From an uncultured bacterium (lineage in GTDB: Bacteria > Bacteroidota > Bacteroidia > Bacteroidales > Paludibacteraceae), in contig CAMTOX010000085.1 of NCBI GenBank assembly GCA_947074225.1, positions 1 to 7,652 of the forward strand: a DNA stretch of 7,652 bases. Direction: 5' to 3'. A program made the translations under genes and the position numbers. Of this stretch, positions 7,307-7,652 are shown piece by piece. The notes beneath the pieces are model-generated. The model was given only the letters and a program-made list of their open reading frames with translations. It did not search any database and had not been told where the DNA came from. Within the stretch, counting starts at the first letter, position 1. Every line of letters starts with the position of its first letter.

Positions 7307-7334
7307 CAAAAGATATTGTCTGATTAAATACAAA
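7307..7334 (-). promoter_or_regulatory. Promoter candidate for gene 2
   Basis: On the minus strand TATCTTTTG (7307-7315) resembles the Bacteroidota -7 element TAnnTTTG with one extra T. A TTTG within a T-run (7331-7334) lies upstream. The gap is only 15 nt, shorter than the usual 19-21, so one half is probably not the true element. If real, transcription would begin near 7300 and give a leader of about 45 nt, a sensible length. No operator was recognised. Confidence 0.28.
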
Positions 7335-7638
7335 AACAGAGCTAATTTCTATTTCTTAATGATAAACATTGTTAATGTATGGTAAATACAATACGATTGT
7401 ACAAGTACCTTGATTTACAATATAAAGAAATGTAATAGAAAAATGAAAGAAAAAAGAACAAAAAACAAACTGAAAAAATGAATTTATAAGAACATGAAAT
7501 AGTATATTTCTTTATAAGGTAAATACTTTATAGCAACTAAATGAAGAACGTAAAATTCTTTATATCAGATAATTAAATTTGTTTATGCAATTAATTTAAA
7601 AACGAAATATTTAAACATAATACGCTTTATATATTAAA

Positions 7639-7647
7639 TTACTTTGC
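7639..7647 (+). promoter_or_regulatory. Possible outward promoter -7 element at the right edge
   Basis: TTACTTTGC (7639-7647) on the plus strand resembles the -7 box and start region often seen in Bacteroidota (TAnnTTTGC). It would drive a gene beyond the window, divergent from gene 2. I could not find a TTTG at the expected distance upstream, so this rests on one half-site only. Confidence 0.2.
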
Positions 7648-7652
7648 AAATA

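Larger units (their letters stand above)
7255..7652. other. Gene-free, very AT-rich region upstream of gene 2 (398 bp)
   Basis: I see no credible coding region on either strand and no tRNA-like or other structured RNA. The stretch is markedly richer in A and T than the genes, with A-runs around 7440-7480. It presumably contains the gene 2 promoter and 5' leader, and possibly a divergent promoter pointing off the right edge. Small dyads exist, for example TACAAT/ATTGTA (7387-7392 and 7396-7401) and an 11-bp pair at 7421-7431 and 7506-7516, but at this base composition they may be chance. A neighbouring gene presumably starts beyond the window. Confidence 0.75.

Noticed and set aside
7421..7516. 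11-bp inverted repeat (7421-7431 with 7506-7516) as a structured RNA or operator
   Set aside because: It is composed almost only of A and T, the arms are 74 bp apart, and such matches are expected by chance in DNA of this composition.

Overview
The window reads as AT-rich chromosomal DNA from a member of the Bacteroidota, most likely Bacteroidales. The main evidence is two very large, exported, cysteine-containing multidomain proteins on the minus strand. Both end in what looks like a type IX secretion system (T9SS) C-terminal sorting domain, a signal found essentially only in this phylum. Neither gene has a Shine-Dalgarno sequence, and both signal peptides end in the ...A|Q form common in Bacteroidota. 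No taxon below order can be named from this sequence.

Layout from left to right. Positions 1-46 are not biological: they are the end of an Illumina TruSeq P7/index adapter, including an 8-base index, so the genome begins at 47 and this is a contig edge. Positions 47-192 are a short 3' flank with a perfect 14-bp hairpin just after gene 1. Gene 1 (193-3786, minus, 1197 aa) and gene 2 (4132-7254, minus, 1040 aa) are paralogues. They are separated by 345 bp holding a convincing intrinsic terminator for gene 2 and, probably, the promoter of gene 1. Positions 7255-7652 are a very AT-rich, gene-free region upstream of gene 2.

Both proteins share one module order: signal peptide, jelly-roll 'cleaved adhesin / choice-of-anchor J' type domain, fibronectin-III-like domain, a 200-residue RLGNW...HYGYAYF module, Ig-like domain, PKD-like domain, two CEG...GCDS repeats, a conserved C-terminal module, a second Ig-like segment, and the sorting domain. 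Gene 1 carries one additional adhesin-like domain at its N-terminus, which accounts for most of the length difference. The expected biology is two related surface or secreted adhesin-like proteins, exported by Sec and then the T9SS, and probably transcribed as separate units. No catalytic domain was recognised in either.

I found no RNA genes, mobile elements, CRISPR arrays or phage features, and nothing that amounts to a clearly new system. The most notable observations are the adapter contamination, the paralogous pair with domain gain, and several conserved modules of unknown binding function.
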